Part shown: piece by piece, positions 10,830-21,620 of the stretch
How positions within the stretch are numbered: position 1 is the stretch's first letter
Layout of the letters: each line of letters opens with the position of its first letter
The notes under the pieces: generated by a model
Databases searched by the model: none
What the model was told of the DNA's origin: nothing
The model's input: the letters and a program-made list of their open reading frames with translations, nothing else
Origin: Glutinoglossum americanum
Taxonomy: Eukaryota; Ascomycota; Geoglossomycetes; Geoglossales; Geoglossaceae
Assembly (NCBI GenBank): GCA_020080175.1
Contig: JAGHQL010000206.1
Coordinates: forward strand, 1 to 44,112
Length of the DNA: 44,112 nt
Reading direction: 5' to 3'
Translations under genes and position numbers: made by a program

Positions 10830-11229
10830 GGTCAAACGCCCGGCGTAACGAATTGAGGAGAAATTGCTAGATACTAACTGGGGATTTGGTGGCTAGATGT
10901 TGGTGCGGGGTAAAACATAGCAACGACTTCAATGGCACAATGGAGGGAGCTTAAGGCGGGTAATGGAGCAAATCATGCAATTCGAAGGGTGTGTGTATGG
11001 ATGTACATATAGCATGCATGTGTGTATGCATACGCACATGGTTGCTTCGGTGGTGATCAACCTTCGGTCCTCGAAGATTTCTGTTTCGCTGAATCAATTG
11101 GGCGCTCTGCAAATGTGTGTGGACGTCTGCATGTTTGCCCTGTTTGTTTTCGGCTGTGGCATGAGGCTCAAATTTTTCGAATCGACCTCTTTTCAAGGAT
11201 CGGTGAAACTGGAACAATAGGTATTTAAG
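10830..11229. other. Divergent promoter between GGT gene and MRF1
   Basis: 400 bases between two start codons. A stretch at about 10990-11040 alternates purine and pyrimidine (TGTGTGTATG, GCATGCATGTGTGTATGCATACGCACATG). No TATA box stands out and there is no other gene. Confidence 0.45.
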
Positions 11230-12669
11230 ATGATATCGACCATGCTCAAACCCCAATGGATATGTCATAGGTGTCTTGCTAGGTCTCTAGGCCCTTTGAG
11301 GAAGTACCAATTGCGTTTTCAGTCAGGTAATGATACCACACAGCTGTGGTTTGTATGTTTTAGAAAAGAACTTTTAGCTGACAATATGCTAGTTGCATCC
11401 GGAAGCGATTCAATTTCACCTACACTACTCAGTAGAGCTCGCACAGTAGCTGCTGAATACTCAAAGCTGTCAAAAGAGCTTAGTGAAGACTTCAATCCCC
11501 AAACCGCGAAGCGAGTAGGGGAGCTCTCCGCAGTCACAAATGCTCTAAAGGACTGGGAAGTCGCAAGCAATGTCAGTGAAAGGGCTTCATAGGTGCCAGC
11601 TTTGGGACCCTGTTTGACCCTAGGCTATGCTGAATCCCTCTAGTCCCTTGCAGAGCTCAACTCCCTCCTCCACGACCCGACCAGTGACCCCGAACTACGC
11701 TCCTTGGCCTCGGAAGATATCACGTTGACAACAGAGCAACTGGCCACCCTATCACAGAGTCTTGCATCTTCTCTCATCCCTGATCATCCTTTCGCCCACT
11801 TACCTTGCCTACTCGAAATCCGCCCAGGAGCTGGCGGGGGAGAAGCGGCACTCTTTGCTGGAGATCTCCTGCGAATGTATCAAGCCTTCTGCTCACGCAA
11901 GGGCTTTAGAACGAGCCTCTTGAAATACGAAGATGCGGAGGGGGGGTTGGATTGTGGAGGCTCGGAGGTTTCATTGCAGGAGGCGATTCTAGAGGTCCAC
12001 AATCCCGGCGCTTATGGTGAACTACGATGTGAGGCCGGGGTGCACCGTGTACAGCGAGTGCCGGCTACGGAAAGCAAAGGCCGCACCCACACCAGCTCCG
12101 CGGTTGTACTTGTCCTGCCTTCCTTTCCTGATAACAGTGATGGCGAGGATCCCGGAGAGGAATCTTGGAGTAACCCGCAGAGCGACTACTACATTGACCC
12201 GAAAGACGTCCGAACGGACATTATGCGTGCGCGTGGAGCGGGAGGACAACACGTCAACACCACAGATTCGGCGGTGCGCCTCACGCATCTGCCGACTAAC
12301 ACCGTCGTAAGCATCCAAGACTCGCGGTCGCAGCCTAAAAACCGAGAGAAAGCGTGGCGGCTTCTACGTTCGAAAATCGCCCAGTCAAGGAGGGAGGCTA
12401 GAGAAGACGAAGTGGTGAAGATGAGGCGAAGCGTTGTTGGGGTAGCCAAGATGGGACGGGGAGATAAGATCAGGACTTACAACTGGGGACAGCAACGCGT
12501 GACAGATCATAGGTCAGGAGTTAGTGTACATGACTTGGACGATGTGGTCGATGGTGGGTTGAGCCTAGAAAAGGTCATGGAGAGTGTCAGAGTGTGGATG
12601 GGCGAAAGGGACATGGAAAATTTAATTGCGGATGAGGCAGTTGAAGATTCTAGAGGGGTGAAGAAATAA
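11230..12669 (+). CDS. MRF1: Mitochondrial peptide chain release factor 1
   Basis: Three exons: 11230-11326, 11393-11571, 11644-12669; 433 residues, near the yeast length. Class I release factors read UAA/UAG in the ribosomal A site and trigger peptide release. The N-terminus (MISTMLKPQWICHRCLARSL) is basic with spaced hydrophobics, as expected for a mitochondrial presequence. Domain marks, in order, are EIRPGAGGGEAALFA, GELRCEAGVHRVQRV, the codon-recognition PxT element in RVPATESKGRTHTSS, and the peptidyl-release GGQ in RARGAGGQHVNTTDSAVR, then QDSRSQPKNREKAW. The short tail TYNWGQQRVTDHRSG is the usual RF-1 C-terminal motif. Intron 1 (66 bases) has no stop and keeps the frame; the family alignment argues for its removal. 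The gene ends 79 bases before the ATG of the next gene on the same strand. Confidence 0.93.
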
Positions 12670-12748
12670 CGGGGCGCTAGTGAGGTGTGCAGAGCTTATT
12701 TTGGCAAGGCATGGGCTTATCCACCGCTGCGTTGTATCGGCAGGCGCA

Positions 12749-13972
12749 ATGAAAGATCCTTGGGGCTCTAGACAACAACAGCACCCTCATCGTCAAAACC
12801 CAGTTCCCTTCTTCACCCACAATTCAATGCATCGACGACTCAGCACACGCTCCCTCCCCACCACCGTAAACCCTCCAACACCTCAAGGCCCTTGCACCGT
12901 GACTCAGATCCGGCATTGGGCCCTAAGGCTTGGCAATCAATGGACCAGATCCAGCATCTCGAATTGGCGCGACCACTGCTCCTCAGAGAGCCCAAGCACC
13001 AGCTCCCACAAAATCCGGAACCGCAACCTCTACATGCACTGCGTCCTCGCAGTCTACACTGGCCTTACCCCTGATGCCATCGCCAAAAGGCTCAACCACA
13101 TCCTCGGGCTAGAACTCTGCCCGGATGTCGTCGAGTTCGCACACCAAAAGATGAAGTGGAACGGGATGCTTGAGAGGGTCCGAAGGAAAGGCCCAAAGCA
13201 TAGGTGGATCATGCAGAGTATGGAACGACTATCTTTTGTGGAACCCGATACGGAGAATAGCTACCGCTCGGCGAGCAAACCCCGAGAATACGTATTCGCA
13301 ACCCCCAGTGACGTACACACCCTCTGCCTCAGCGAAGTATCCACGGCGCCCCCAAGCCCGCCTCCCGAGCCGCCAACCCGCAACCAGCGCCGAGCACAAG
13401 CACGAGCCCGCTCCGCCCGCTCCCCCAACTTCACGACCAGACGCTGGGCTTGCAAGCCAATGTGGGTCTGGCTCTGGATAGTCCAGCATCGCTGCCGCAT
13501 CAAATACATCCAAGACGGCGAGTGGCAGTGGGAAAACCCTATGAGGAGGAACATCTGGCACCTCAAGAGCGCGTACGAGAAGCCGTCCATGCCGCCGTCG
13601 TCCCCGAGCGAGGACGAGAAACCAAGCGTAGAGTCCGCGAACGGGATGGAGCTGAGCGACGGGTCTCTAGACGGGAGGGAGATGCGCGACGAGTCCTCGA
13701 GCGGCAGGGGGCTGAACGATGGATCCGCGAGCGAGAGGGAGATGAGCGGCGACGAGTCTGCGAGTGGGAACAGGCTGAACGACGACGATGACGGGTCCGT
13801 GAGTGCGAGAGAGACGGACCGCGAGACTTCTTCTCCTCCTTCTTCGGCGGGCCAGAGCGAAATTGACGATAGGCCTATGAGCGAGAGCGTGAGGGCGGCG
13901 AGCACGGCGGGGTCAGACGTCGACTCTATGGACGGACTCGCGGAGGAGATGGATGCGATGTTGGGTATTTGA
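12749..13972 (+). CDS. Unrecognised protein with acidic Ser/Glu/Asp repeats at the C-terminus
   Basis: A single open frame of 407 codons from ATG 12749 (an earlier in-frame ATG at 12680 is 10 bases from the MRF1 stop and seems too close). I do not recognise the family. Residues about 50-260 are basic and tryptophan-rich, with segments such as IRHWALRLGNQWTRSS, YMHCVLAVYTGLTPDAIAKR (a possible helix-turn-helix-like stretch), FAHQKMKWNGMLERV, RWACKPMWVWLWIVQHR and RNIWHLKSAYEK. The last 125 residues are acidic and built of degenerate units of about 10-11 residues (LSDGSLDGREMRDES, LNDGSASEREMSGDES). There is no signal peptide; WVWLWIV is too short and charge-flanked for a membrane span. Codon use is GC-rich like its neighbours. 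A large antisense open frame is a shadow of the repeats. Confidence 0.55.
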   Translation: MKDPWGSRQQQHPHRQNPVPFFTHNSMHRRLSTRSLPTTVNPPTPQGPCTVTQIRHWALRLGNQWTRSSISNWRDHCSSESPSTSSHKIRNRNLYMHCVLAVYTGLTPDAIAKRLNHILGLELCPDVVEFAHQKMKWNGMLERVRRKGPKHRWIMQSMERLSFVEPDTENSYRSASKPREYVFATPSDVHTLCLSEVSTAPPSPPPEPPTRNQRRAQARARSARSPNFTTRRWACKPMWVWLWIVQHRCRIKYIQDGEWQWENPMRRNIWHLKSAYEKPSMPPSSPSEDEKPSVESANGMELSDGSLDGREMRDESSSGRGLNDGSASEREMSGDESASGNRLNDDDDGSVSARETDRETSSPPSSAGQSEIDDRPMSESVRAASTAGSDVDSMDGLAEEMDAMLGI

Positions 13973-14679
13973 ATCGATCGATCAATCAAACCGGCGGGGG
14001 AGGAGGGGAATGCATTTCATTTTTCCGTCTTTTTTTTTTTTTTGGGGTCGACTCGTTTTAGAAGTCCCTATATCGCCCGTCTGCTCCAAGCTCGGGGGGG
14101 GTTCTGTTCCCCCCTATTGTAAAAAAAAAAAAACACCCTTTCACTCTGAGATCGATAGAAGGAGTGACGAATCCCTTCGTTGGGCATCAATAAGCACCAC
14201 AGTCGGGAAGTAGAAATAATAATAATAGAACCTTTTTGTTTTCCGTTTTTCCCCCCCCTTTCCTATGTTCCGGGGAGAAGCATGCAAAACCTATCCTGTG
14301 TATATGCATGGAAAAAGCCCCCCGAACGACCCCCAATGACCCTTTTTTTTTTTTACACATCCCGTGGCTGCGCTATGTAATACGCACGCACGGCGGGCGC
14401 CTCAAAAAGGGAAAGAGAAAGAAAGAGATTGTTTCCCCAACCATGACGGTCTTGAGCGCATATGTATGTACAACCTGGGGGGCAAGCCCCCCTCCCTCCC
14501 CCAGGATACATATAAATAACCCACTCCGCCCCATCCTGAACCCACGAATTTCACAGCAACCCAATACCCTCACAGCAACGCACCGCACCACGCACCGCAC
14601 CCCCACTTCCCCCTTTCTTTCCCCCCAAAGAAAATTCTTTTTTTCCAATACGATTACAAATGCAATCGTCCCGGCTCCC
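13973..14679. other. Convergent intergenic region rich in homopolymer runs
   Basis: Runs of T, A, G and C of 8-13 bases (about 14029-14043, 14094-14101, 14120-14132, 14341-14354) and C-rich stretches separate the 3' ends of two convergent genes. I see no supported coding region; the open frames are shadows of low-complexity DNA. Confidence 0.5.
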
Positions 14680-15606
14680 TCACCTACTCAACGGCGTAAG
14701 CACCTCTTCGTACCCTGGCGGCGGCAGCTCCCGCGAACGCCGCATAGTGTACGTCCTAGCCGGGATGGTCACCAAGCCGTGCGCAGCGAGGGGGAGGAAA
14801 GTGTCGGATTCCGAGCTGGAGGTGCGACGACGGTCATGATAGGTTGGGGGGTAGCTGGGGGTGTTTCTCCGGGGACGGGTGCCTGTCGGTGGCGGCGGCA
14901 GCGGCGGTGGTGGTAGTAGGGAATCTTCTGCTGATCTCGAGAGACGTTCGCGCAGCCGGGGCGGAGTGTTCGAGAAATCGCCTGGCGAAAACGCCGGAGG
15001 AGGGTGTTCGTATGGCGGGGGAGGCTCTACGCGGGCGTCGAGGCCCTCTTCCAGACTTCTGCCGCCGGTGCTTCGGCCGAGGGCGTACGCCGGGCCTCTA
15101 CGGCCGCCGAGGGTGCGGGCTCGGCTCATGCCGGGCCATGCGGCGAGGTCGCGGGCGAGAGCGATGTGGCGTCTTCGTTGCGAGCGGGCGGATTTCTCGC
15201 GGCGGCGGCGGCGGAGGATGTAGTAGATTAGGGCGACCAAGGCGGCGAAGAGGAAGAGGAGGAGGAAGTAAAGGTTCACGAGCGAATTGTCACGGTTGTG
15301 GTCGTGGTCGGAGGCGGGTTTGGTGGTTGTGAACATGGCAAACGGGGGGTCGTCTAGTGGGGTTGGGATGGCGGGGAGGGTCGTCGCTGGTGTTGTTGGG
15401 ATTGAGGAGGAAGTGGTGGTGGAAGTGGCGGTAGTGGCGGTAGTGGTGGGGGTTGATGAGGATGAGGGTTCCATGACCTGTGAGAAGGACGACCGGGGTA
15501 AAATGTACGACAGGAAGAGTAGAGACGACGAGCGCAGCGGCGAGCCATAGTAGTGGCGGTACGCGTAGCGTCCGCGACAGCGAGTAGCTTTGGCTATGAG
15601 ATTCAT
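14680..15606 (-). CDS. Single-pass membrane protein with three PPxY motifs
   Basis: One exon, 308 residues, taken from ATG 15606; the internal ATG at 15474 is an alternative. An N-terminal segment (RSSSLLFLSYILP, residues 25-37) could be a signal sequence. Residues 45-100 are Ser/Thr/Pro-rich, as in O-mannosylated cell-surface stalks. One strong membrane span lies at 111-131 (NLYFLLLFLFAALVALIYYIL), followed at once by RRRRREK, which places the C-terminus in the cytosol. The tail is proline-rich and carries PPPY (196-199), PPTY (253-256) and PPGY (296-299), the motif bound by WW domains of Nedd4/Rsp5 ubiquitin ligases. Yeast Rsp5 adaptors have this plan, so an adaptor or ligase-regulated receptor is a reasonable guess. 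I do not recognise a named family. It is divergent from TFB5. Confidence 0.6.
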   Translation of the reverse strand: MNLIAKATRCRGRYAYRHYYGSPLRSSSLLFLSYILPRSSFSQVMEPSSSSTPTTTATTATSTTTSSSIPTTPATTLPAIPTPLDDPPFAMFTTTKPASDHDHNRDNSLVNLYFLLLFLFAALVALIYYILRRRRREKSARSQRRRHIALARDLAAWPGMSRARTLGGRRGPAYALGRSTGGRSLEEGLDARVEPPPPYEHPPPAFSPGDFSNTPPRLRERLSRSAEDSLLPPPPLPPPPTGTRPRRNTPSYPPTYHDRRRTSSSESDTFLPLAAHGLVTIPARTYTMRRSRELPPPGYEEVLTPLSR

Positions 15607-16490
15607 TGCCGTTTTTCCGTCTGAACAATAAAACTATGCATCAAGCATGAATCGGAGGAAAGAAAGAAAGATGGTCGGAACCACACTCGGGATTTATTAA
15701 TTATTATTTAGGTTAGGTGAAGAAGAAGGAGGAGAAGGAGAAGAAGAAGAGAAAGAAGAACAAGAGGAGGAGGAGGATGGTGAAGAGAAGAAGAGGAGGA
15801 GGAGGGGGATAGTGAAGATAAGATGAAGAGAGGAAGGTAAGCCGTCATGGAGAAGGAAGGAAGAGAAGGCGTGAGAAGAGAAGAAGAAGAGTCAGAGGAG
15901 TGAAGGAGTGAAGGAGTGAAGGAGTGAAGAAGTGAAGAAGTGAAGAAGTGAAGAAGTAAAGAAGTGAAGAAGTGAAGAAGAAGAACAAGACCGGAATCAT
16001 CCGTCGTGTTGAGAACACGAGCAAACAGAGTCCAGCAACAGTCAAGCGGTAATCGACTCGCGCAGCAAATCGAAGACGGAGAGAAAGCGGAACAGCGGAA
16101 CAGGCCCCGATCCCGCTAAACCTCGCTCAGACGGTTAATCCGATTACACACGAACTCTCCACCAAAACTCTTGCTACACTTTTTCTTCTCTCTCTCTCTC
16201 TCAATCAGTCACACGTAGTTACCCATTTTACACGCGGCATGTAATTCGGTGATATAGATGATCGACAAGCACGAGAGGAAGAGAAAGAAAAAAGAAAAAG
16301 AAAAAGAACCAAAAAGACTCACAGCGAGCAAAGGAAATCCACCAACACACTAATAAAAAAACCCAAACCCCGCCAAGAGGAACCCACCCCACATGTTCAT
16401 CCAACATCCACCGCATCCTCCCTCCCTCCCTTCCCTCCTCCACCCAAACCCCCTAACACCAAACCAACCCCAAAAAAAAAAAAAAAAAGA
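15607..16490. other. Divergent promoter region with long polypurine block
   Basis: 884 bases between the PPxY membrane protein (-) and TFB5 (+). About 15655-16000 is strongly purine-rich on the plus strand (GAA/GGA units). This is followed by a CT run near 16185-16202 and a purine tract near 16270-16310. The last 120 bases before the TFB5 ATG are C/A-rich and end in an 18-base A run. I find no coding region. Confidence 0.6.
15902..15981. repeat. Octanucleotide minisatellite, ten units
   Basis: Ten tandem 8-base units: three GAAGGAGT, then GAAGAAGT variants with one AAAGAAGT. The ordered switch from GGAGT to GAAGT units suggests stepwise expansion. It lies inside the polypurine block. Confidence 0.85.
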
Positions 16491-16785
16491 ATGCCCAAAG
16501 CCATAAAAGGCGTCCACATCGACTGCGACGAGTCCATCCGCGCGCTGATCCTCAAGATCGACGCCGTCAACCACGACTTTGTGATCGAGGACCTGGACGA
16601 CCGCTCGCTCGTCGTCAAGGAGACCAAGCTGCCGGAGCTGAAGCGGCGGCTGGAGGAGGTGCGCATCCATCTACCGTTTCTTTTGGTCTCGGGGAGAGAG
16701 GGCTGATTTAGGGTTGTGTGCGTGTGTACAGGAGTTGAAGGATACGCAGGATGAGCCGAGGGATTCGGGGTCTGAGAGGGAGTAG
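16491..16785 (+). CDS. TFB5: TFIIH subunit Tfb5 (TTDA/p8)
   Basis: Two exons, 16491-16658 and 16732-16785; 73 residues, matching the 72 of yeast Tfb5. Tfb5 is the smallest core TFIIH subunit. It dimerises with Tfb2/p52, stabilises the complex and is needed for nucleotide excision repair and full transcription. The sequence starts MPKAIKGVHIDCDESIRAL and continues with the signature HDFVIEDLDDRSLVVKE, then LPELKRRLEEELKDTQDE. The 73-base intron has GTGCGC donor and TACAG acceptor in phase 0; reading through it would replace the last 17 residues. It is divergent from the PPxY membrane protein. Confidence 0.95.
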
Positions 16786-18582
16786 GGGAGTAGGGGAGTA
16801 GTTGGTTGGTGGGGTGGGGGGGCAGATGGGGTAGGATATGGTAGGATGTGGTAAGATGGGATGGGATCAGACGGGGCGTCGTGTATGGCAGATAGCTAGC
16901 CAGCTATACGGAGCCCTTGGTCTATCACTCATGTACGTCAGTCATTCTCCCGGCGCCACTCTAGAAAGACGGCGCTCCTTCTCTCCAATTTAAATTCTCT
17001 CAGGTGAGATGGCCTCAACCAGCTCCGAACTAGATGATAGCTCACGCCTTACAGACGCTACACGTAGCGGTAATTTCGCGCCGGCGAAATCAAACTTGGC
17101 GTATGCATGTATCCGGAACCATTAACTATTCCATCTGAAACTTACGGGGACGGTGAAATCGTGTGACTTTTTCTTCCTCTCCAAAATGCAACGTGCATAC
17201 GCCACGTACCATCAAACTCTCAAAGCCGAATCGAGGCTTCCGTCCACGGTGGGGGGGGGGGGCGGCGGGTCACAAGAGCGACACTCTCTCTCCGGGCCTT
17301 GCAGCTCCTGTTGACGATAGCACCAACTCGATTCGGGCCCAAAGACAACCCCACAGACATACGCAGGCCCACCGCGCAGGAGCGGACGCCCGGGGAAAAA
17401 AAAAAGAATGATGGACTCTCTACACGAACGAGACGAGACCCGTACGGCGGCTGGAGAAAGGGGAATGTTCAGCGAACGTGCATATACAGGTGAGGCCGTG
17501 TAGTCCCGCCGGAGCGCGAAAGAGGACAACGGTGAGAGAAGATACATCCTTGTCCTCAGCAGCGAGTCTCACGCCATGTCGAGATTCATGGTGCCTCTAC
17601 CACCGACCAGTGCTCCGAGCCTCTTTCGTGACCATATGCGCTCCGTCCTCTCTCACAGCGTCAGCTGCATGCGCGGCAGAACTGCCCGGCTAGCGCCAGC
17701 TCCCGGCCTGGCCCAAGGAGCAAAATGACGCGGATACTTGTAGAAGGGTTCGGCTCAGATGTAGAGCCTAGCGGGTTGGGGGCTAGGCGCTTTGGTTTTC
17801 GGCTTGATGAGAGCTGTTTTTTAAGTTGATTGGGCAGAGGGGAAAAGAAAACGAGTGGACAGGGCGAGGGCCAGGATTGGTGTTTTAGTGAATAGGCTTG
17901 GATATTACGTCCCACGTTGGCGCTCCAAATACAGTCCATTAAGTTTCACGCAGAAAAATAAGCCAGAAATGTACGCGCCCACAAGCTCTCATGAAAAGGA
18001 CATCCGGTCCCCTTCCCACTCACCCAGCCGACCGTCCTTCGACTCGAGCCTCTCTCAGATCTCTCCTGAACCTCTCCCACCTTTCTGCCACCCGCCCAAC
18101 CATCCGTCCTCCGACTCAAACCTCTCCCGGACCTCTCCTATCTTCTTACCACCATGGGCAAAAAGACACCTACAGCAAAAGAGCTGCTAGAAAGGCTACA
18201 ACTAGGGGTTATCAACCCGGTGCACACCGAGAGAAGGATGTCATAAAGGGGATCCCCAAATATGTTCAGAAGACTCTTAAAGATCAAAATTGGGCATTTA
18301 GACCGTTATGAAGTATATATTTGTAACGGTGACCGGCTAGACTTGCAGGTTCCGCCGAGGTGGGGCCCGTTGGGAGCATCCTAGCAGAACCCCGCTCGAG
18401 TATATAGCCTCATCGCTGCCTTCAGGAAAAGGCCAGCAATCAGAGTTCTTCAGCAATAGAAGCGCATAACCATCGAGCCTCCTCAATGGGGGTCTTGCAT
18501 AGTGACCTACAGCCGCATATCGTGACCTTATCGGCCCGTGCAACCCATAACTGTGAGAACCCGGTAGCTGCGCAAGACGTGA
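16786..18582. other. Gene-free region, about 1.8 kb
   Basis: Left part: G-rich repeats of GTAGGG/GGTAGGAT type just after TFB5 (16780-16870) and a 12-base G run near 17250. Middle: short open frames of biased composition and no recognisable family. Right part: an imperfect 72-base tandem duplication (about 18032-18175). A 30-codon frame starting MGKKTPTAKELLERLQ at 18154 resembles nothing I can name. No tRNA or snRNA seen. Confidence 0.45.
18032..18175. repeat. Imperfect 72-base tandem duplication
   Basis: CCGTCCTTCGACTC at 18032 recurs as CCGTCCTCCGACTC at 18104, and the C/T-rich sequence after each copy also aligns at a 72-base offset (CTCTCCTGAACCTC against CTCTCCTATCTTC). It is diverged, so old or fast-evolving. 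Confidence 0.55.
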
Positions 18583-20849
18583 TTAAACAAGAACAATGTC
18601 CTCCGACTCGCCAAATCCTAGCCTTGAGAGTATTTCGCAGGTCCTGAGATTCATCAGGCTTTGATGGAAGTTCCAGCCGGCCCTTACGGTTCCCAACTTC
18701 GACGTCGCCGAGAAGTACCCTACCCTCTTATAGCTCCGTCCAGAAGTTCGACCCTTTCCAACCATTTCAACAAAAATTCCTTGTAATTCAATGCTCACCT
18801 CTGCATCGTTTCCTGTCCCTTTGGAACGCAGAAAGTGAAGGAGAATGGGCAAACAAGCCATTGCTAGAAAGCCTTCCCTATCAAGTCTCTTCCGCATATC
18901 TGCGGTGTCAAGGTAACAGAATCCGGTATATTCGTGGTCCTTGGTCGTGATGACTATCTCTCTTGCCACTACGCCGTGGACGATCACCATCGGCCATATA
19001 TTACAAGTGCTCTCATTTTTGACGGTTCCGTCTTGAAAGTTTGAGCGTGCTCGGCTTTCGGATCCAGCTAACCCTACCAACAACGCGGCTCGGACGGTAA
19101 TGGATCCGAAAAGAAGCTGGCCAAATCGATCTGCGGATGCACTCACTAAGTCGGTACTAACCAACCGGATCAGCCTCACTTTTGCAACGACGCTGCTCGA
19201 TGAGTACTCATAAGGGACAACGTTTGGACTCCATGAAACGGCGCCTTTGAAAGATGCCCACGACCAGGATGGCGCACGCCATCTGAGGGAAGTTTCGCCG
19301 CTAAGATATTTAAGAATCATGGCTTCCCTATGCCAAAGTAAGCCTTCTTCAAGTGATTGTTTCCACAACCCAGCAAGGTATTGATCCGGGAGCATTTCGC
19401 TCCAACGCCTTGCAAGACCAGAAAATGCAATAAGGATATCCTCATCTCTGGTCAGCTTGCATTTGGTATATTCGCGAACGAGAGACAGCCAGGCCACATC
19501 TGGTTCCCGGTGGATAGAATTGATGACTGCGGTGGCGGTGGTGGAGCCCTGAGAGAAACGGGAAACCATGCGACGAAACTCATTAGGCTGGCGATTTAAG
19601 AGGGTGTCGGTCCCATTAGGGTGTGATTCATTCGCAAACATGTGCTCACATTCCCAGAACAGTTGATCTTTGGCGCAGTGAAGTGTACGTGGTGCAAGGA
19701 GTCGTTCCTGCATCACCCAGCCACGCGAGTTCAGCGGCTCTTTTTCAATTGACTCAAAATATGGCTTTTGCAGCAGGATATTATAGAGCCGAGATGGGTT
19801 CGTGGCATGATCAAATGGGAAGCGGCATGTTACTTGTACTGGCTGGACGGGTTGAGGGTCACGGTCGAAAACCAAACCGCCCTCGCTGTTCGTCGAAGAC
19901 GATGCTGCAAGATTGATGTGTGAGTGCTGGTATATACTTCCCATCAAGGCGCTTTGCGTTCGCCAGTCTTCGACAGAGTCCTGAATGATGCACAGAGAGT
20001 CGATCCATAGGAAGCGCAAGCCCAGTTCGCGAACAAGAGCTACTGCGTGTCGCATCGTTCTTGGAAGCTCCATGACGTTTATTCCCTCTTGAAATCTCTT
20101 CAACGTCGCTATTTCTAGTCTGATATGATTGGAGCCTCCCCAACAGTAGCTTAGAGTAGCATAATTGGCATTCTGTCCATCTCCCGAAGGTCGAGACTGC
20201 AATTTTATAATTCGATCTCCCTTGAGTCCAATATCCACCACCCGATCAGGGAAGAAGTCAGTTTGATCAGTTATGCGAGGAAGATGATCGTGCAAGCAGC
20301 TCCTCAACCACTCCCTAACAATACTGTAACTCTGGGGGGAATAAGATCTACTTCCAAAATCATGAATCGATCGACGGTCGATTCGATCTGCGAGAATTTA
20401 GTCTTTGTTGTGTGACTCGGAGGAAAATGAACAATACCAGTGGGAATCATTTCAAACCCAAGGACATCCCCGTGGAGGTACGAAGCGCCTCTCACCCTCA
20501 TCCATTGCCCTTCGAGAACCCCGTCCGTTGTCAAGACCATATGGGATGAGCCATCAGGATCTCTTCGCGTCCACCGATCGAGCTGTAGGACGTTCATCGT
20601 CCTTGTCTCCGATAATGGAATCGGCACAGCTGACGCCGTAATTAGAACGCCTCCGGCGATATCCTCTCTGCCCTGGTTGTCGGTCATGAATTTACGCCAT
20701 GCCTTACTGCATATACCACAGCCTAAATCTTTGGCACGGCGAAATGACGCCGAATCCTCGTGATGCATCTTGTAAAGCGGTCTCTGCTCTTCAGTGGAGG
20801 CATTCTCGGCACGACCAGCAAAGAGCCGTGTGCAAGCATAGCACAGCAT
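18583..20849 (-). CDS. HET-domain (heterokaryon incompatibility) protein
   Basis: Two exons, 20849-20438 and 20387-18583; 738 residues. HET-domain proteins mediate allorecognition and programmed cell death after fusion of unlike hyphae; the domain is TIR-like. The N-terminus has a possible metal site typical of these proteins: C3xxC6, a histidine pair at 29-30, and C44xxC47 in GCGIC. Then comes DFGSRSYSPQSYSIVREWL, and the HET domain at about 212-370 with YATLSYCWGG, LGLRFLWIDSLCIIQD and SIYQHSHINLAASSS. Further on are LLW and APSWSWASF, which usually follow the domain. The 50-base intron (GTATTG, GACTAAAT branch, CGCAG) is required: without it the frame stops before the HET domain. No NACHT, WD40 or ankyrin part is attached. 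It stands alone in gene-poor DNA. Confidence 0.88.
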
Positions 20850-21620
20850 GCTTATAAGAGGAAAGATCTGACCTTTCTAGCAGGAGATGAGGTAGACAAG
20901 TATCGGACTTCATTCATACGCAAAATGGGGGGAGTCCTTTCAACGGACCCATCTTGGCCACATAGTACGAGGCTTCTCAGCAGAAGCCCCATGATCTATC
21001 TTATGTGAAACGCGTCTCCCCTACAGCCCCATGGAAGACCTACCACACCTCCGAGGCAACCATGACGAATGGCAGACTCCGATGAAGGCACAAGTTCGGG
21101 CTATATCACCGCTTTAAATGGTGAGCCGGGCATTCGTGAGTCTGTGTGTGGGACTGCTATCACCGGTCGTTGGAATTAGATAGGGGGGCTTACATAACTT
21201 TTCTCGCGCTTCCCTTGTATGACGTCATGCATCACCAATGGTGCAAACCACAAGGGTTATAATGGTTCCTTCGATAACTTCTCTCGACTGCTTGGTAACA
21301 CTGGTTCAATTCAATCTAATGCAAATTACCCCAGCATAACTTCTTAACCACATAAACAAAAAAAAAAAAAGAAATTGTTCCCTGTAGTGGCATAAGGTGT
21401 ACAAGATCGCACAATATCCTGGCACCTCGCCTCATATACCTCTGCTTCCTCGGCTTTCGCACAACTACACTCTATAAAAAAAAAAAAACAGTACTCTAAT
21501 CATACAATCTAATTACCATGGTACTATTACGAGCAGTCACTCATGCTAACGGCGACTTGATAGTTAGACGCAGAGTAATTGCATGAAGTACTAGGAGTAT
21601 ATGTATATAGTTTCGCGTTC

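Noticed and set aside
13261-13989. 242-codon open frame on the minus strand
   Set aside because: It is antisense to the orphan gene and its Ser/Leu-rich sequence mirrors the acidic repeats of the plus-strand frame; no family similarity.
14844-15332. 162-codon plus-strand frame
   Set aside because: Gly/Arg-rich antisense shadow of the proline-rich tail of the PPxY membrane protein.
18154-18246. Short frame beginning MGKKTPTAKELLERLQ, considered as a DNA transposase start
   Set aside because: Only 30 codons, no terminal inverted repeats, no catalytic motif and no continuation in any frame that I can recognise.
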